DNA of 14,034 bases from CAYRDC01 sp964422925 (GCA_964422925.1 CAYRDC010000038.1:1-14034), one strand, 5' to 3'. Positions 6,093 to 13,682 are shown, numbered from the stretch's first letter. A program made the numbers and translations. Notes: a model not told the origin generated them from the sequence alone.

Positions 6093-8127
6093 ATGGTTTC
6101 AGCCACCGGTTCAGCCAGTCGAAAAAGATCCTTTGCCATAAAATCCCATTCTGCGGATGCAATACCCAATGGCTTTCATCGGGGAAATACAGGAAACGGG
6201 CCGGGATACCCTGCACCCGGGCGGCTGTAAAGGCCTGCATGCCTTCCGAGACATCCACCCGGTAGTCTTTTTGCCCGTGAATGATCAGGATCGGGGTATC
6301 CCAGTTTTGGACAAAGCGGTGGGGTGAAAACCGGTTATAATTTTCCCGCACGGCCGGGTCCCAGTAAGGTCCGCCCAGGTCCCAGTTCACAAACCAGAGT
6401 TCCTCCGTGCTGCCGTACATGCTTTCCAGGTTAAAAACCCCGTCATGGGCGATGAAAACCTTGAAGCGTTTCTGGTGGTTGCCGGCCAGCCAGTACACCG
6501 AATATCCCCCGAAACTGGCGCCAACCGCGCCCAGGCGGTTTTCATCCACCCAGGGTTCAGCTGCCAGCGTATCAATGGCTGTCAGGTAATCTTTCATAGC
6601 CTGTCCGCCCCAGTCGCGGCTGATGGCATCGTTCCACTCGCGGCCAAAGGAAGGCAAGCCCCTGCGGTTGGGTGCCACCACAATATACCCGTTGGCAGCC
6701 ATGATCTGGAAATTCCACCGGAAAGAGAAAAACTGGCTGACCGCGCTTTGCGGCCCACCCTGGCAATACAACAGGGCCGGGTATTTTTTGGCCGGATCGA
6801 AACCGGGCGGGTAAATGACCCATACCAGCATTTTCTTTCCATCCGTAGTGCCAATCCAGCGGCTTTCCACCCGTCCCCAGGTAATGCTTTCCATCAGTTC
6901 ACGGTTGGCAAAATCCAGCTGTTTTTCCCGGCCGGTTCTCAGGTTCACCCGGTACAGCTCATTCGGATGCGACATACTCATTTTGGTGGCTACCAGGTAA
7001 TCGCCCGCCTGGGTAAAAGCGGTATAATCATGAATGCCGCTGGTGATCTGGCGAAGGTTCCCCGTTTCAAGATCGAGTGAATATATCTGGTAGGTAGCCT
7101 TTTCGCCAGAGATAAACAGCAAGGCTTTTCCGTCAGCCGTCCAGGCCGGGCTGTTGGCATCCCGGTCCAGGCCTTTGGTGGCTTCATAACGGTTGCCATT
7201 GGCAAGTTCTAGGATGATAATCCGGTTGCGGTCAGATTCGAAGCCGCCCCGCTCCATGCTGTTCCACAAAATCCGGCTGCCATCGGGAGAAAACACGGGG
7301 TGCCGGTCATACCCGGGCATGCCTTCGCTCAGGTTACGCGTGGTGCCGCTGTGAATATCGTAGAGATAAATATCCGAGTTGGTGTTCACGGCATATTCCA
7401 CCCCGTTATATTTTTTACAGCTGTAGGCAATCAACCGTTCGTCCGGGCTCCAGGCTATGGCATCGCTCCCGCCAAACGGTTTCATGGGCACATCGTATGG
7501 TTCGCCCTGCATAATATCCACCGGTTCCCCGGCCAGGGCTCCATCCGTGTATGGGGCGTAAAATATATGGCTGTTTTTGTCGTCTTCGTATTCATCCCAA
7601 TGCCGGTACATCAGGTCGTCAAAAATGCGGCCGGTGGCTTTGGGCAGGTCGGGATACAATTCATGCACGGTTTTGCGGGTTTTCACGTCCCGGGTAAACG
7701 ACAGGTAATGCATAGCCGGTGACCAGGCTACATGGTCGATACCGCCTTCGATATGGGTCACCTGCCGGAGCCCGCTCCCGTCCGGGTTGATTTCATACCA
7801 CTGCGGGGAACCGTCCCTTGCCGACAGGAAGCCGATTTTCTGGCCGTCCGGCCGCCAACATTCGCCCCATTCGCTGCCTTCCAGTCTGGTAAGTTGCCGG
7901 ACTTTCCCCCCTTTGACCGGAACGATGTACAGATCCCGGTTGCCCTCGTTGGCTTCCAGGTCATATTCCGTAATTCCAAAAACCACATATTCCCCGTCAG
8001 GTGAGACGGCTGTGCCGCTTACCCGCTTCAGCTGCCAGAGCAATTCAGGGGTCAGGGTTTGCTGGGCAGACATTGTCAGCATAAAACCCGGTACCAGGAA
8101 AAAAACGAGCAAAAACAGCCTTTTCAT
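6091..8127 (-). CDS. Exported S9 family serine peptidase (prolyl oligopeptidase/acylaminoacyl-peptidase type)
   Basis: The 678-residue protein begins MKRLF, then a hydrophobic stretch ending near SAQQ, a signal peptide of about 20 residues. Residues to about 420 form the WD/PD40-like beta-propeller that screens substrates, with repeated SPDG and AWSPD-type blades. The alpha/beta-hydrolase domain follows. The nucleophile is S538 in GASFGGY, the acid is D621 in HGQKDYRVD and the base is H653 in DESHWVL. It should cleave short peptides or release N-terminal dipeptides or acylated residues in the periplasm. The longer reading adds a TTG codon and an isoleucine before the ATG at 8127; I prefer the ATG because it opens directly onto the signal peptide. 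It is divergent from the Nramp-like gene. Confidence 0.93.
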   Translation of the reverse strand: MKRLFLLVFFLVPGFMLTMSAQQTLTPELLWQLKRVSGTAVSPDGEYVVFGITEYDLEANEGNRDLYIVPVKGGKVRQLTRLEGSEWGECWRPDGQKIGFLSARDGSPQWYEINPDGSGLRQVTHIEGGIDHVAWSPAMHYLSFTRDVKTRKTVHELYPDLPKATGRIFDDLMYRHWDEYEDDKNSHIFYAPYTDGALAGEPVDIMQGEPYDVPMKPFGGSDAIAWSPDERLIAYSCKKYNGVEYAVNTNSDIYLYDIHSGTTRNLSEGMPGYDRHPVFSPDGSRILWNSMERGGFESDRNRIIILELANGNRYEATKGLDRDANSPAWTADGKALLFISGEKATYQIYSLDLETGNLRQITSGIHDYTAFTQAGDYLVATKMSMSHPNELYRVNLRTGREKQLDFANRELMESITWGRVESRWIGTTDGKKMLVWVIYPPGFDPAKKYPALLYCQGGPQSAVSQFFSFRWNFQIMAANGYIVVAPNRRGLPSFGREWNDAISRDWGGQAMKDYLTAIDTLAAEPWVDENRLGAVGASFGGYSVYWLAGNHQKRFKVFIAHDGVFNLESMYGSTEELWFVNWDLGGPYWDPAVRENYNRFSPHRFVQNWDTPILIIHGQKDYRVDVSEGMQAFTAARVQGIPARFLYFPDESHWVLHPQNGILWQRIFFDWLNRWLKP

Positions 8128-8175
8128 GATCAAGGATTTTGAAATAGTTTTTCAATGAAAAATTAAATTAGCCTT

Positions 8176-8209
8176 CAAATCTAAACAGAAAGGGGCGGGT
8201 TTCCGCAAA
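8176..8209 (-). promoter_or_regulatory. Probable promoter of the S9 peptidase
   Basis: On the minus strand TTTG (rc of 8206-8209), 22 bases, then a perfect TAGATTTG -7 box (rc of 8176-8183). The spacing is at the long end of the accepted range. The leader to the ATG would be about 40 bases. The -33 box lies within ten bases of the divergent Nramp start codon, so the two genes may affect each other's expression. Confidence 0.5.
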
Positions 8210-8217
8210 GCAAGGCT

Positions 8218-9477
8218 ATGGAAAAGCAAGGTAAATCTTTGAAATACTGGATCCGGATGATGGGTCCGGGTTTATTGTATGCCGGGGCTGCCATCGGGGT
8301 GAGCCACCTGGTACAGTCCACCCGCGCGGGGGCAATGTTCGGTTTTTCACTGGTATGGGCAGTTATCCTGGCCAATGTGATGAAATATCCTTTTTTTCAT
8401 TTCGGGCCAAGGTATGCCACGGCCACAGGAAAAAGCCTGATTGACGGGTATATGGAATTAGGCCCTGTGCCTATGGCGCTGTTCCTGGTCATGACTATCG
8501 GTACTATTTTTACCATACAGGCCGCGGTGACGGTGGTTACGGGCGCCATTGCTTCCCGCGTTTTCGGAATTGCCCTTCCAATGTGGGAATGGAGCGCCAT
8601 TGTGCTGGCCGTAGCGGCCATGATCCTGATCAGCGGTAAGTACAGCAGCCTCGATGCCGCTATCAAAGTGATTATCATTTTGCTGGCAATATCAACGGTC
8701 ACGGCCGCGGTCCTGGGCCTTATTCATGAGCCCCTGGAAGGCAAAATGGCGGATTTCAACTGGGACACAGCCGGTATCGCTTTTCTCATCGCCCTGATGG
8801 GCTGGATGCCTTCGCCTATTGACCTTTCGGTATGGCATTCGTTGTGGACCCTGGAAAAAAACAAGCAAATGGGCAGCCGGGCCAGCCTGAAAGAATCCCT
8901 GCTCGATTTTAATATCGGCTACTGGGGCACTGCCATCCTGGCCCTGGCATTTGTCACTATGGGCGCTTTGGTAATGTACGGCAGCGGAGAACAGTTTGCT
9001 CCTCAGGGCGCGGTTTTTGCCGGCCAGTTCATCAATATGTACACCGCCAGCCTGGGACAATGGGCTTATCCGATCATTGCCATTGCCGCCTTGTCCACTA
9101 TGTTCAGCACTACGCTCACCTGCCTGGATGCCATGCCCCGGGTACTGGAAAGGTCCACCCTGGTTCTGTTCCCGGCCACCCGTGAAAAAGACCGTGACCA
9201 GCGGCTCTACTGGATTTACCTGGTCATACTGGCCACCGGGGCGCTGGTTATCCTCGGATTTTTTATCAGCAGCATGCAGCATATGGTAACCATAGCCACC
9301 ATCCTCTCTTTCCTAACTGCCCCCGCCCTGGCCCTGATGAACCATCTCGTTATTTTCAGCAAACAGGTGCCCAGGGAAATGCAGCCCGGAACAGGTATGC
9401 GAATCTACAGCTGGGCCGGCATCGTGTTCCTGACGGCTTTTTCCCTGCTGTACCTCTGGACTATCTTCATAAAATGA
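8218..9477 (+). CDS. Nramp-superfamily transporter lacking the canonical metal-binding motifs
   Basis: This 419-residue inner-membrane protein has about eleven hydrophobic helices and the Nramp-type opening GPGLLYAGAAIG (16-27). Known Nramp manganese/iron transporters have DPGN in the unwound part of helix 1 and MPHN in helix 6. Here helix 1 reads GVSH (27-30) at the expected place, and helix 6 reads MPSP (197-200), so the Asp and Asn ligands of helix 1 are absent and only the helix 6 methionine remains. The overall fold assignment is good, but manganese or iron as substrate should not be assumed. A related Bacteroidota clade with GVSHLVQSTRAG is familiar to me from memory, without a known substrate. 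It starts at ATG 8218 after a purine-rich stretch, and ends two bases before a two-way terminator. Confidence 0.85.
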   Translation: MEKQGKSLKYWIRMMGPGLLYAGAAIGVSHLVQSTRAGAMFGFSLVWAVILANVMKYPFFHFGPRYATATGKSLIDGYMELGPVPMALFLVMTIGTIFTIQAAVTVVTGAIASRVFGIALPMWEWSAIVLAVAAMILISGKYSSLDAAIKVIIILLAISTVTAAVLGLIHEPLEGKMADFNWDTAGIAFLIALMGWMPSPIDLSVWHSLWTLEKNKQMGSRASLKESLLDFNIGYWGTAILALAFVTMGALVMYGSGEQFAPQGAVFAGQFINMYTASLGQWAYPIIAIAALSTMFSTTLTCLDAMPRVLERSTLVLFPATREKDRDQRLYWIYLVILATGALVILGFFISSMQHMVTIATILSFLTAPALALMNHLVIFSKQVPREMQPGTGMRIYSWAGIVFLTAFSLLYLWTIFIK

Positions 9478-9481
9478 ACAA

Positions 9482-9514
9482 AAAAAGCCGCTGCAACCCT
9501 GTCAGCGGCTTTTT
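9482..9514. terminator. Two-way terminator between the Nramp-like and S46 genes
   Basis: AAAAAGCCGCTG (9482-9493) and CAGCGGCTTTTT (9503-9514) are perfect 12-base complements around a nine-base loop. It has T runs on both strands, so it ends both convergent genes. Confidence 0.93.
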
Positions 9515-9533
9515 ACAATGTTTCCAGCGAAGC

Positions 9534-11675
9534 CTATTCCACGAAGGTCATTTCATTCACCAGGTTTTTGGCCCCGGCATATTTGTCCATGATAAACAAT
9601 ACGTATCGGATATCCACGCAAATAGTCCGTTTCAGCTCGTCATCATAAATCAGGTCACCGGTCATGGCTTCCCAGTTGCCGTCAAAAGCAATCCCGATCA
9701 GGTTGCCATCGGCATCAATGACCGGGCTGCCGGAATTGCCCCCGGTGATATCGTTATCAGTCAGGAAATTGACGTGCAGATGGCCATCCTTATCCGCGTA
9801 GCGGCCAAAATCATGCTGCTCGTATAAAGTTTTCAGCTTTTCCGGCACGATAAACTCTTCGTTATCGGGATCTTCTTTTTGCATGACCCCTTCGAGCGTA
9901 GTGTAATGCAGGTATTTTACGGCATCGCGGGGGAAATAATCGCGCACGGTACCATAAGTAAGCCGTTCGGTGGAATTGGCATCGGGATAGAAGAATTTAT
10001 CCGGGTACATTTCCATCAATCCGGCTATATAGGTTTTCTGCAAATCGGCCATCTGTCTCCTCAGGCTTCGGAACATAGGCGCGATATTGGCAAAATAATC
10101 CCCCAGCACCTGGTCCATCAATTGGTAGGCAGGATCCTTTTTCAGTGCCTTCAGGGTGGGATGATCCAGGAACGCCATGGTTTTCTCTTCCGAAGCCAGG
10201 AAAGATTTGGCAAATACTTTCCGGGCAAATTTTTCCCAGTCGCCTTTGTATTTCTTATGAATGTCTTCCAACACATCCGGACGCAACTCAGGCGGCAGGT
10301 CATCATACATCATACCGATCAGGGCGGCAAATACCTTCTGGTCGGTGGGCGCATTGTAATCCTTGAAATGGGCTTTGGCCTCTTCTTTCAGTTCATCGGC
10401 CAACTGCTTTACCAATTCCATATCCACCGAGTCGGCTTCGAGCTGGGCCTTTAACTGGCGAAAGCTTAAAGAAAAGGCTTCGATTTCGGTTCCAAAAAAT
10501 CCTTCCACGAGATACTGGAAATACAAATCATAGGGCTGATAAGCCGTAAAGGCATTCTGCAGGTCCGTCAGCACAGAACCATATTTTTCTTTTCGTTTCG
10601 CGTTGGCATCGGCCCAGGCCTGGAATTCTTTTTCCGCTTTGCGCTTGGTAGCCACGGTATGCAACCGCTCCAGACCTTCATCCTGTCCAATGAAATATTT
10701 ATAATAATTGCTTACCTGGGAATACTTGGCCGCGTACTTGATGCGGATGGCGTCATCGCGGTCCATATCTTCCTTGATCAGCCGCAGGCGCTCGCCACGG
10801 ATTTTCACCCGCACCGGGTTGGATTGGGTTTGGTCCAGTTCAATGCCATAAGATGTCCGGTAGCGGTCGGTCTGTCCCGGGAAGCCCATAATCATGGCAA
10901 AGTCGCCTTTATCCACACCTTTCAGGTTGATCGGGAAGAAATGGCGCGGATGGTAAGGCACGTTTTCCTCACTGAATGGAGCCGGGCTTCCGTCCGGGGC
11001 AGTGTAAATGCGTAATACCGAAAAATCGCCCGTATGGCGGGGCCACATCCAGTTATCCGTGTCGCCTCCGAATTTTCCGATACTGGAAGGCGGTGCGCCT
11101 ACCAACCGGACATCCGGAAACGTTTCATAAACAAACAGGAAATACTGGTTGCCATCAAACATTTCATCGATTTCAGCTTCATACCAGGTGTCTTTGGTAG
11201 CCCGTTCCTTTAGTATCGATTTCCGTAACTCGAACTCCATAGGATTGTCCTCATAGGGTTTCAGACTGTCGGTCACATCTTCCATACGAATGAGTATGGA
11301 AGCCGTAATTCCTTCTGCCGGCAATTCATCCGAACGGTTCATAGCCCAAAACCCATTGGTCAGGTAATCATTTTCCACCGTACTGTAGGATTGTATCGCC
11401 TCATACGAACAATGATGATTGGTCAGCATCAGCCCGTCCGGAGAAACCAGTTCGGCTGAACAGAACTGCAGGGAAACCACCGCATCCTTCAGGGAAGAAT
11501 GGTTAATGGAATAAATATCATCCGGGGTAAGGCGCAAGCCGAGGCGTTTCATTTCCTCATAGTTCTTGTTCAGGTACATGAGCAACCACATACCTTCATC
11601 AGCCTGTACAGGCACAAATCGCATCAGCACCACGGCCAGCATGAGGGCCGAAAAAAGCTTCTTCAAAAATTTCAT
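9534..11675 (-). CDS. S46 family dipeptidyl-peptidase, DPP7-like
   Basis: The 713-residue protein starts with a signal peptide (1-25, ending VPVQA). It is a chymotrypsin-fold exopeptidase that removes dipeptides from the N-terminus of peptides in the periplasm. The catalytic His lies in TNHHC (85-89), the Asp in RHTGDF (D217), and the Ser is S648 in GGNSGSP. The residue 18 positions after the serine sets the P1 preference: it is glycine in DPP7 (hydrophobic P1) and arginine in DPP11 (Asp/Glu P1). Here it is G666 in FDGNWEAM, which predicts DPP7-type specificity. S648 and G666 match the numbering I recall for Porphyromonas gingivalis DPP7. The N-terminal stretch DEGMWLL after the signal is also typical. 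It is convergent with the Nramp-like gene and expressed from its own promoter. Confidence 0.95.
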   Translation of the reverse strand: MKFLKKLFSALMLAVVLMRFVPVQADEGMWLLMYLNKNYEEMKRLGLRLTPDDIYSINHSSLKDAVVSLQFCSAELVSPDGLMLTNHHCSYEAIQSYSTVENDYLTNGFWAMNRSDELPAEGITASILIRMEDVTDSLKPYEDNPMEFELRKSILKERATKDTWYEAEIDEMFDGNQYFLFVYETFPDVRLVGAPPSSIGKFGGDTDNWMWPRHTGDFSVLRIYTAPDGSPAPFSEENVPYHPRHFFPINLKGVDKGDFAMIMGFPGQTDRYRTSYGIELDQTQSNPVRVKIRGERLRLIKEDMDRDDAIRIKYAAKYSQVSNYYKYFIGQDEGLERLHTVATKRKAEKEFQAWADANAKRKEKYGSVLTDLQNAFTAYQPYDLYFQYLVEGFFGTEIEAFSLSFRQLKAQLEADSVDMELVKQLADELKEEAKAHFKDYNAPTDQKVFAALIGMMYDDLPPELRPDVLEDIHKKYKGDWEKFARKVFAKSFLASEEKTMAFLDHPTLKALKKDPAYQLMDQVLGDYFANIAPMFRSLRRQMADLQKTYIAGLMEMYPDKFFYPDANSTERLTYGTVRDYFPRDAVKYLHYTTLEGVMQKEDPDNEEFIVPEKLKTLYEQHDFGRYADKDGHLHVNFLTDNDITGGNSGSPVIDADGNLIGIAFDGNWEAMTGDLIYDDELKRTICVDIRYVLFIMDKYAGAKNLVNEMTFVE

Positions 11676-11785
11676 GGATTAATACATTTTCATTTAGGGT
11701 GAGACATATGGCACGAAAATAATGAATTTTCCAGGCGGCACGCTTGTTAAGTCATGTTAAGCGCAGGAAAAATGCAGCCCGTGAA

Positions 11786-11815
11786 AAAAGATAATCGCAA
11801 ATTTGCGTTATTAAA
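11786..11815 (-). promoter_or_regulatory. Possible S46 promoter with a palindrome in its spacer
   Basis: On the minus strand TTTA (rc of 11812-11815), 18 bases, then TATCTTTT (rc of 11786-11793), each one base from consensus. The 12-base perfect palindrome CGCAAATTTGCG (11796-11807) sits between the two boxes, where a repressor would block polymerase. The leader to the ATG would be about 105 bases and contains GTTAAG twice (11746-11751 and 11756-11761). Confidence 0.38.
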
Positions 11816-11880
11816 TCCTGTAAACCGGGCAACGTTACCTTTATTCAAAACGTCTTTCTTACTAAACTTAATGGTTTATC

Positions 11881-12237
11881 ATGGCCGGAAAAGAGGAAAA
11901 AGCAGATATATTGTTTGAAACGGATTTCGGGTCTGTTAAAATATTGCGCTATTGCAATCGCTTGCGGATTATCTACGGAAACCTGATTCTCGAGCAATCC
12001 ATGATTGAATACCGCAGCCTGATGAATAAATTGCATAACCTGAATAAATACTTTTCCCTTATTGGCCATTCCTATTACAAGCGCTTTTTGATCAGCCTGA
12101 AAAAATACACCCGGTACCTGACACTCAGCAGCAAGGAAATTGAAGAATTGCTGGAACTGATGAACGGAGCGGATGACATGCTGGAACTTGAAAAAATCAT
12201 TGCTGAATCAACACAGCTTCCGGGTGAAAAACACTGA
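11881..12237 (+). CDS. Small uncharacterised protein
   Basis: I do not recognise this 118-residue protein with confidence. It has a short beta-rich start (about 10-36) containing RYCNRLRIIYGN, with C25 and the Y-G-N at 32-34, followed by a largely helical part (38-110) rich in Leu, Lys and Tyr. No signal peptide or membrane helix is seen, so it is probably cytosolic. The pattern of a Cys, then alternating hydrophobic residues, then GN-hydrophobic, recalls small Bacteroidota proteins labelled DUF6686, but that is a loose resemblance. The ATG start is clear, and the composition and reading frame look like a real gene. A terminator lies 120 bases after the stop, so it forms a single-gene unit with a long 3' tail. 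It is divergent from the S46 peptidase. Confidence 0.75.
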   Translation: MAGKEEKADILFETDFGSVKILRYCNRLRIIYGNLILEQSMIEYRSLMNKLHNLNKYFSLIGHSYYKRFLISLKKYTRYLTLSSKEIEELLELMNGADDMLELEKIIAESTQLPGEKH

Positions 12238-12278
12238 GTGTGGAAAATAATGCGCTTACCGGTTCCTGATTTTTAATA

Positions 12279-12295
12279 AACAGTTGCTAACTGTT
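12279..12295 (+). other. Short perfect hairpin in the 3' tail of the small protein gene
   Basis: AACAGTT and AACTGTT are perfect complements around a three-base loop. No T run follows, so it is not a terminator by itself. It may stabilise the message or bind a dimeric protein as DNA. The rest of 12238-12350 shows nothing further. Confidence 0.35.
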
Positions 12296-12356
12296 ACCAC
12301 TCTTAATCCTCGCAGTAGATACCTATCAGGAAATATTCTGCTGCCATTGGTGTTGC

Positions 12357-12384
12357 AGCGGGCTGACCAGCCCGCTTTTTTTTT
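12357..12384 (+). terminator. Strong terminator before the receiver-like gene
   Basis: AGCGGGCT (12357-12364) pairs perfectly with AGCCCGCT (12369-12376) over a four-base loop and runs into nine T in a row. Confidence 0.93.
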
Positions 12385-12394
12385 GAGCTACCTC

Positions 12395-12425
12395 TTGACA
12401 ATCCCACCGGCAGGGAATATTTTTA
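12395..12425 (+). promoter_or_regulatory. Possible promoter of the receiver-like gene
   Basis: TTGACA (12395-12400), exactly 17 bases, then TATTTTTA (12418-12425). It fits the general bacterial -35 box and is one base from the Bacteroidota -7 box. The leader to the ATG would be about 25-30 bases. Confidence 0.38.
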
Positions 12426-12456
12426 TCCTGCTTTTGTACAACCACAAATACCCCCG

Positions 12457-12717
12457 ATGATGAAGAAGTTACTGCTAATCAGTAATTCGGGAGGAAATAG
12501 CCCCCTGAGTACTTACCTGAGCGGATTGGGTTACACCATCTCCTCCATCGTACGTTCGGCTGAACAAGCCATAGAAAAGGTACGAAAAAATTCTCCGGAC
12601 ATTATTGTAATGGATTATGACACGGCCCAGCAAATTGACGGGCGCAGTATCTATGCTAAAATCCGGCAACAGGAGATTGAAATCCCGATTATTTACATGA
12701 CTGCTCCCAACGCCTGA
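12457..12717 (+). CDS. Truncated, degenerate response-regulator receiver domain
   Basis: These 86 residues follow the receiver pattern: strand 1 KKLLLIS, helix 1 to GYT, SAEQAIEKV, then DIIVMDYD with D53 as the possible phosphoacceptor, and IPIIYMTA with T82. The acidic pair after strand 1 is replaced by S9/N10, and the protein stops four residues after T82. It therefore lacks helix 4, strand 5 with the conserved Lys, and helix 5; a normal receiver has about 115-120 residues. The plus-one frame after the stop (12710-12760) contains KENIGWIL, which resembles the strand 5 region at about the right distance, so a one-base deletion may have cut the gene. It has its own promoter-like sequence and terminator. 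It cannot be a normal phosphorylatable receiver; decoy or relic are both possible. ATGs at 12457 and 12460 are equivalent candidates for the start. Confidence 0.6.
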   Translation: MMKKLLLISNSGGNSPLSTYLSGLGYTISSIVRSAEQAIEKVRKNSPDIIVMDYDTAQQIDGRSIYAKIRQQEIEIPIIYMTAPNA

Positions 12718-12786
12718 GCATCAGGTAAGCCGATCTAAGGAAAATATCGGATGGATCCTGTAAAAAGCAGGATAAAGGAAAAAATA

Positions 12787-12820
12787 TACCCCGGTTCCGC
12801 CAGGTTCCGGGGTATTTTTT
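12787..12820. terminator. Terminator after the receiver-like gene
   Basis: TACCCCGG (12787-12794) pairs with CCGGGGTA (12807-12814), followed by six T. An A-rich flank on the left also makes it usable on the minus strand. Confidence 0.88.
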
Positions 12821-12836
12821 AAAACTTGCATCTTTG

Positions 12837-13045
12837 CCATCTCCTGTAAATCCACCTATATCAATCAGAGAGAGCAGCCTGCATTGTACTAATCAAAGTA
12901 CAAAAGCGAAAAGGGAGTCAAAAAAACAGTAAAAAATTTTGTGGTTTCCGAAAAATTCTTATTATCATTGCAACACGTTGATTCATTCACTTTACGAAAG
13001 CATGGTTTCTTTTTAGGGGTATTTTGGAACCATGCTTTTCTTTTT
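12837..13045 (+). ncRNA. Candidate structured small RNA with its own terminator
   Basis: It begins after CATCTTTG (12829-12836), a -7-like box identical to the one before the PhoD-like gene, though no -33 box lies at the right distance. It contains the perfect hairpin TTGTACT/AGTACAA (12884-12890 and 12897-12903). It ends in AAAGCATGGTT (12997-13007) paired with AACCATGCTTT (13028-13038) and a T-rich tail. No credible ORF is present. I cannot assign it to a known RNA family. Confidence 0.3.
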
Positions 13046-13048
13046 GTC
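12997..13048 (+). terminator. Terminator-like hairpin in the gene-free region
   Basis: Perfect 11-base inverted repeat AAAGCATGGTT/AACCATGCTTT with a 20-base loop, followed by TCTTTTTGTCTTTT. No protein gene precedes it on the plus strand after the earlier terminator at 12820. Confidence 0.6.
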
Positions 13049-13682
13049 TTTTCTGCATGGTGTTTATTTTACACACCTTTTACTATTACCTTCCGGTTTT
13101 GTTACAAATCATCTGATACTTTTTTCCGGGAAATACCTAACCGGCTGTAGAAAAGGCTTTTAGAGCGAATAATTCTATGAAGGCTTATGCAGGTACCGGA
13201 AACGCCTGGCTGAAGGATCTTTTGCCCCACCGGTCGCAAGGCATGAGCTCCGAAGGACATACACCGTGTAAAACATGAACAATACCTTACAACGAATAAG
13301 GGGCGGACAGGCCCGCCCATGGGGGGGACATTCTACGGGCAGCCTTCAGGATAAAAAACAGGCGTTGTGCGCAAGTACTTTTTGTGGACAGGAATTTCAT
13401 ATTCCGGTGCGCGCGACTCACCCCCTAGCCCCTCTCTGCGCTGAGAGGGGAGTTTGTCATTATGGTACCAAACTGGTTTCATTGTGCGCAATCACCTTAA
13501 ATTATTGACATTCCCCCCTCTTTGCGCGTAGCGGAGAGAGGGAATCCTGGGTATCTGCCAATGAAAAACCGCCCTGCTAAAAAATTACGCCCGGAAACAG
13601 GCGGGCCCGGAACGTTAAAAAATATTCTGTCCGGGTGACCCGCCCCAGGCGGGGACGGAAAGGCCGGCCAGGATTTACTTAG
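13049..13682. other. Gene-free region between the candidate RNA and the tRNA
   Basis: No credible coding region is seen on either strand; the short open frames have no family resemblance and cross hairpins. The stretch contains GGGCGG/CCGCCC near 13302-13319, TTGTGCGCAA twice (13365-13374 and 13482-13491), the inverted hairpin pair described separately, and several further GC-rich short inverted repeats at 13600-13670. It looks like accumulated repeat debris rather than a decayed gene. Confidence 0.6.
13421..13551. repeat. REPIN/MITE-like pair of inverted GC-rich hairpins
   Basis: The left hairpin is CCCCTCTC (13429-13436) with GAGAGGGG (13443-13450), perfect. The right hairpin is ATTCCC...CTCT (13510-13521) with AGAGAGGGAAT (13535-13545), with one bulge. 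The right one read on the minus strand resembles the left: both have CCCTCTCT, CGCT, GAGGGG and TGTCA plus an AT-rich end. They are thus two copies in opposite orientation, about 50 bases apart. The prefix CACCCCCTAGCC resembles palindromic intergenic repeats seen in many bacterial genomes (from memory). No transposase is nearby. Confidence 0.5.

Noticed and set aside
8125..8133. TTG start two codons upstream for the S9 peptidase
   Set aside because: The ATG at 8127 opens directly onto a normal signal peptide, so a rarer start codon is not needed.
8692..9282. A 196-codon minus-strand frame within the Nramp-like gene
   Set aside because: The plus-strand protein has continuous membrane helices and Nramp features; the antisense product is compositionally odd and has no motif.
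12941..13150. A 69-codon plus-strand frame in the gene-free region
   Set aside because: It has a non-ATG start, spans the terminator hairpin at 12997-13038 and has no recognisable features.
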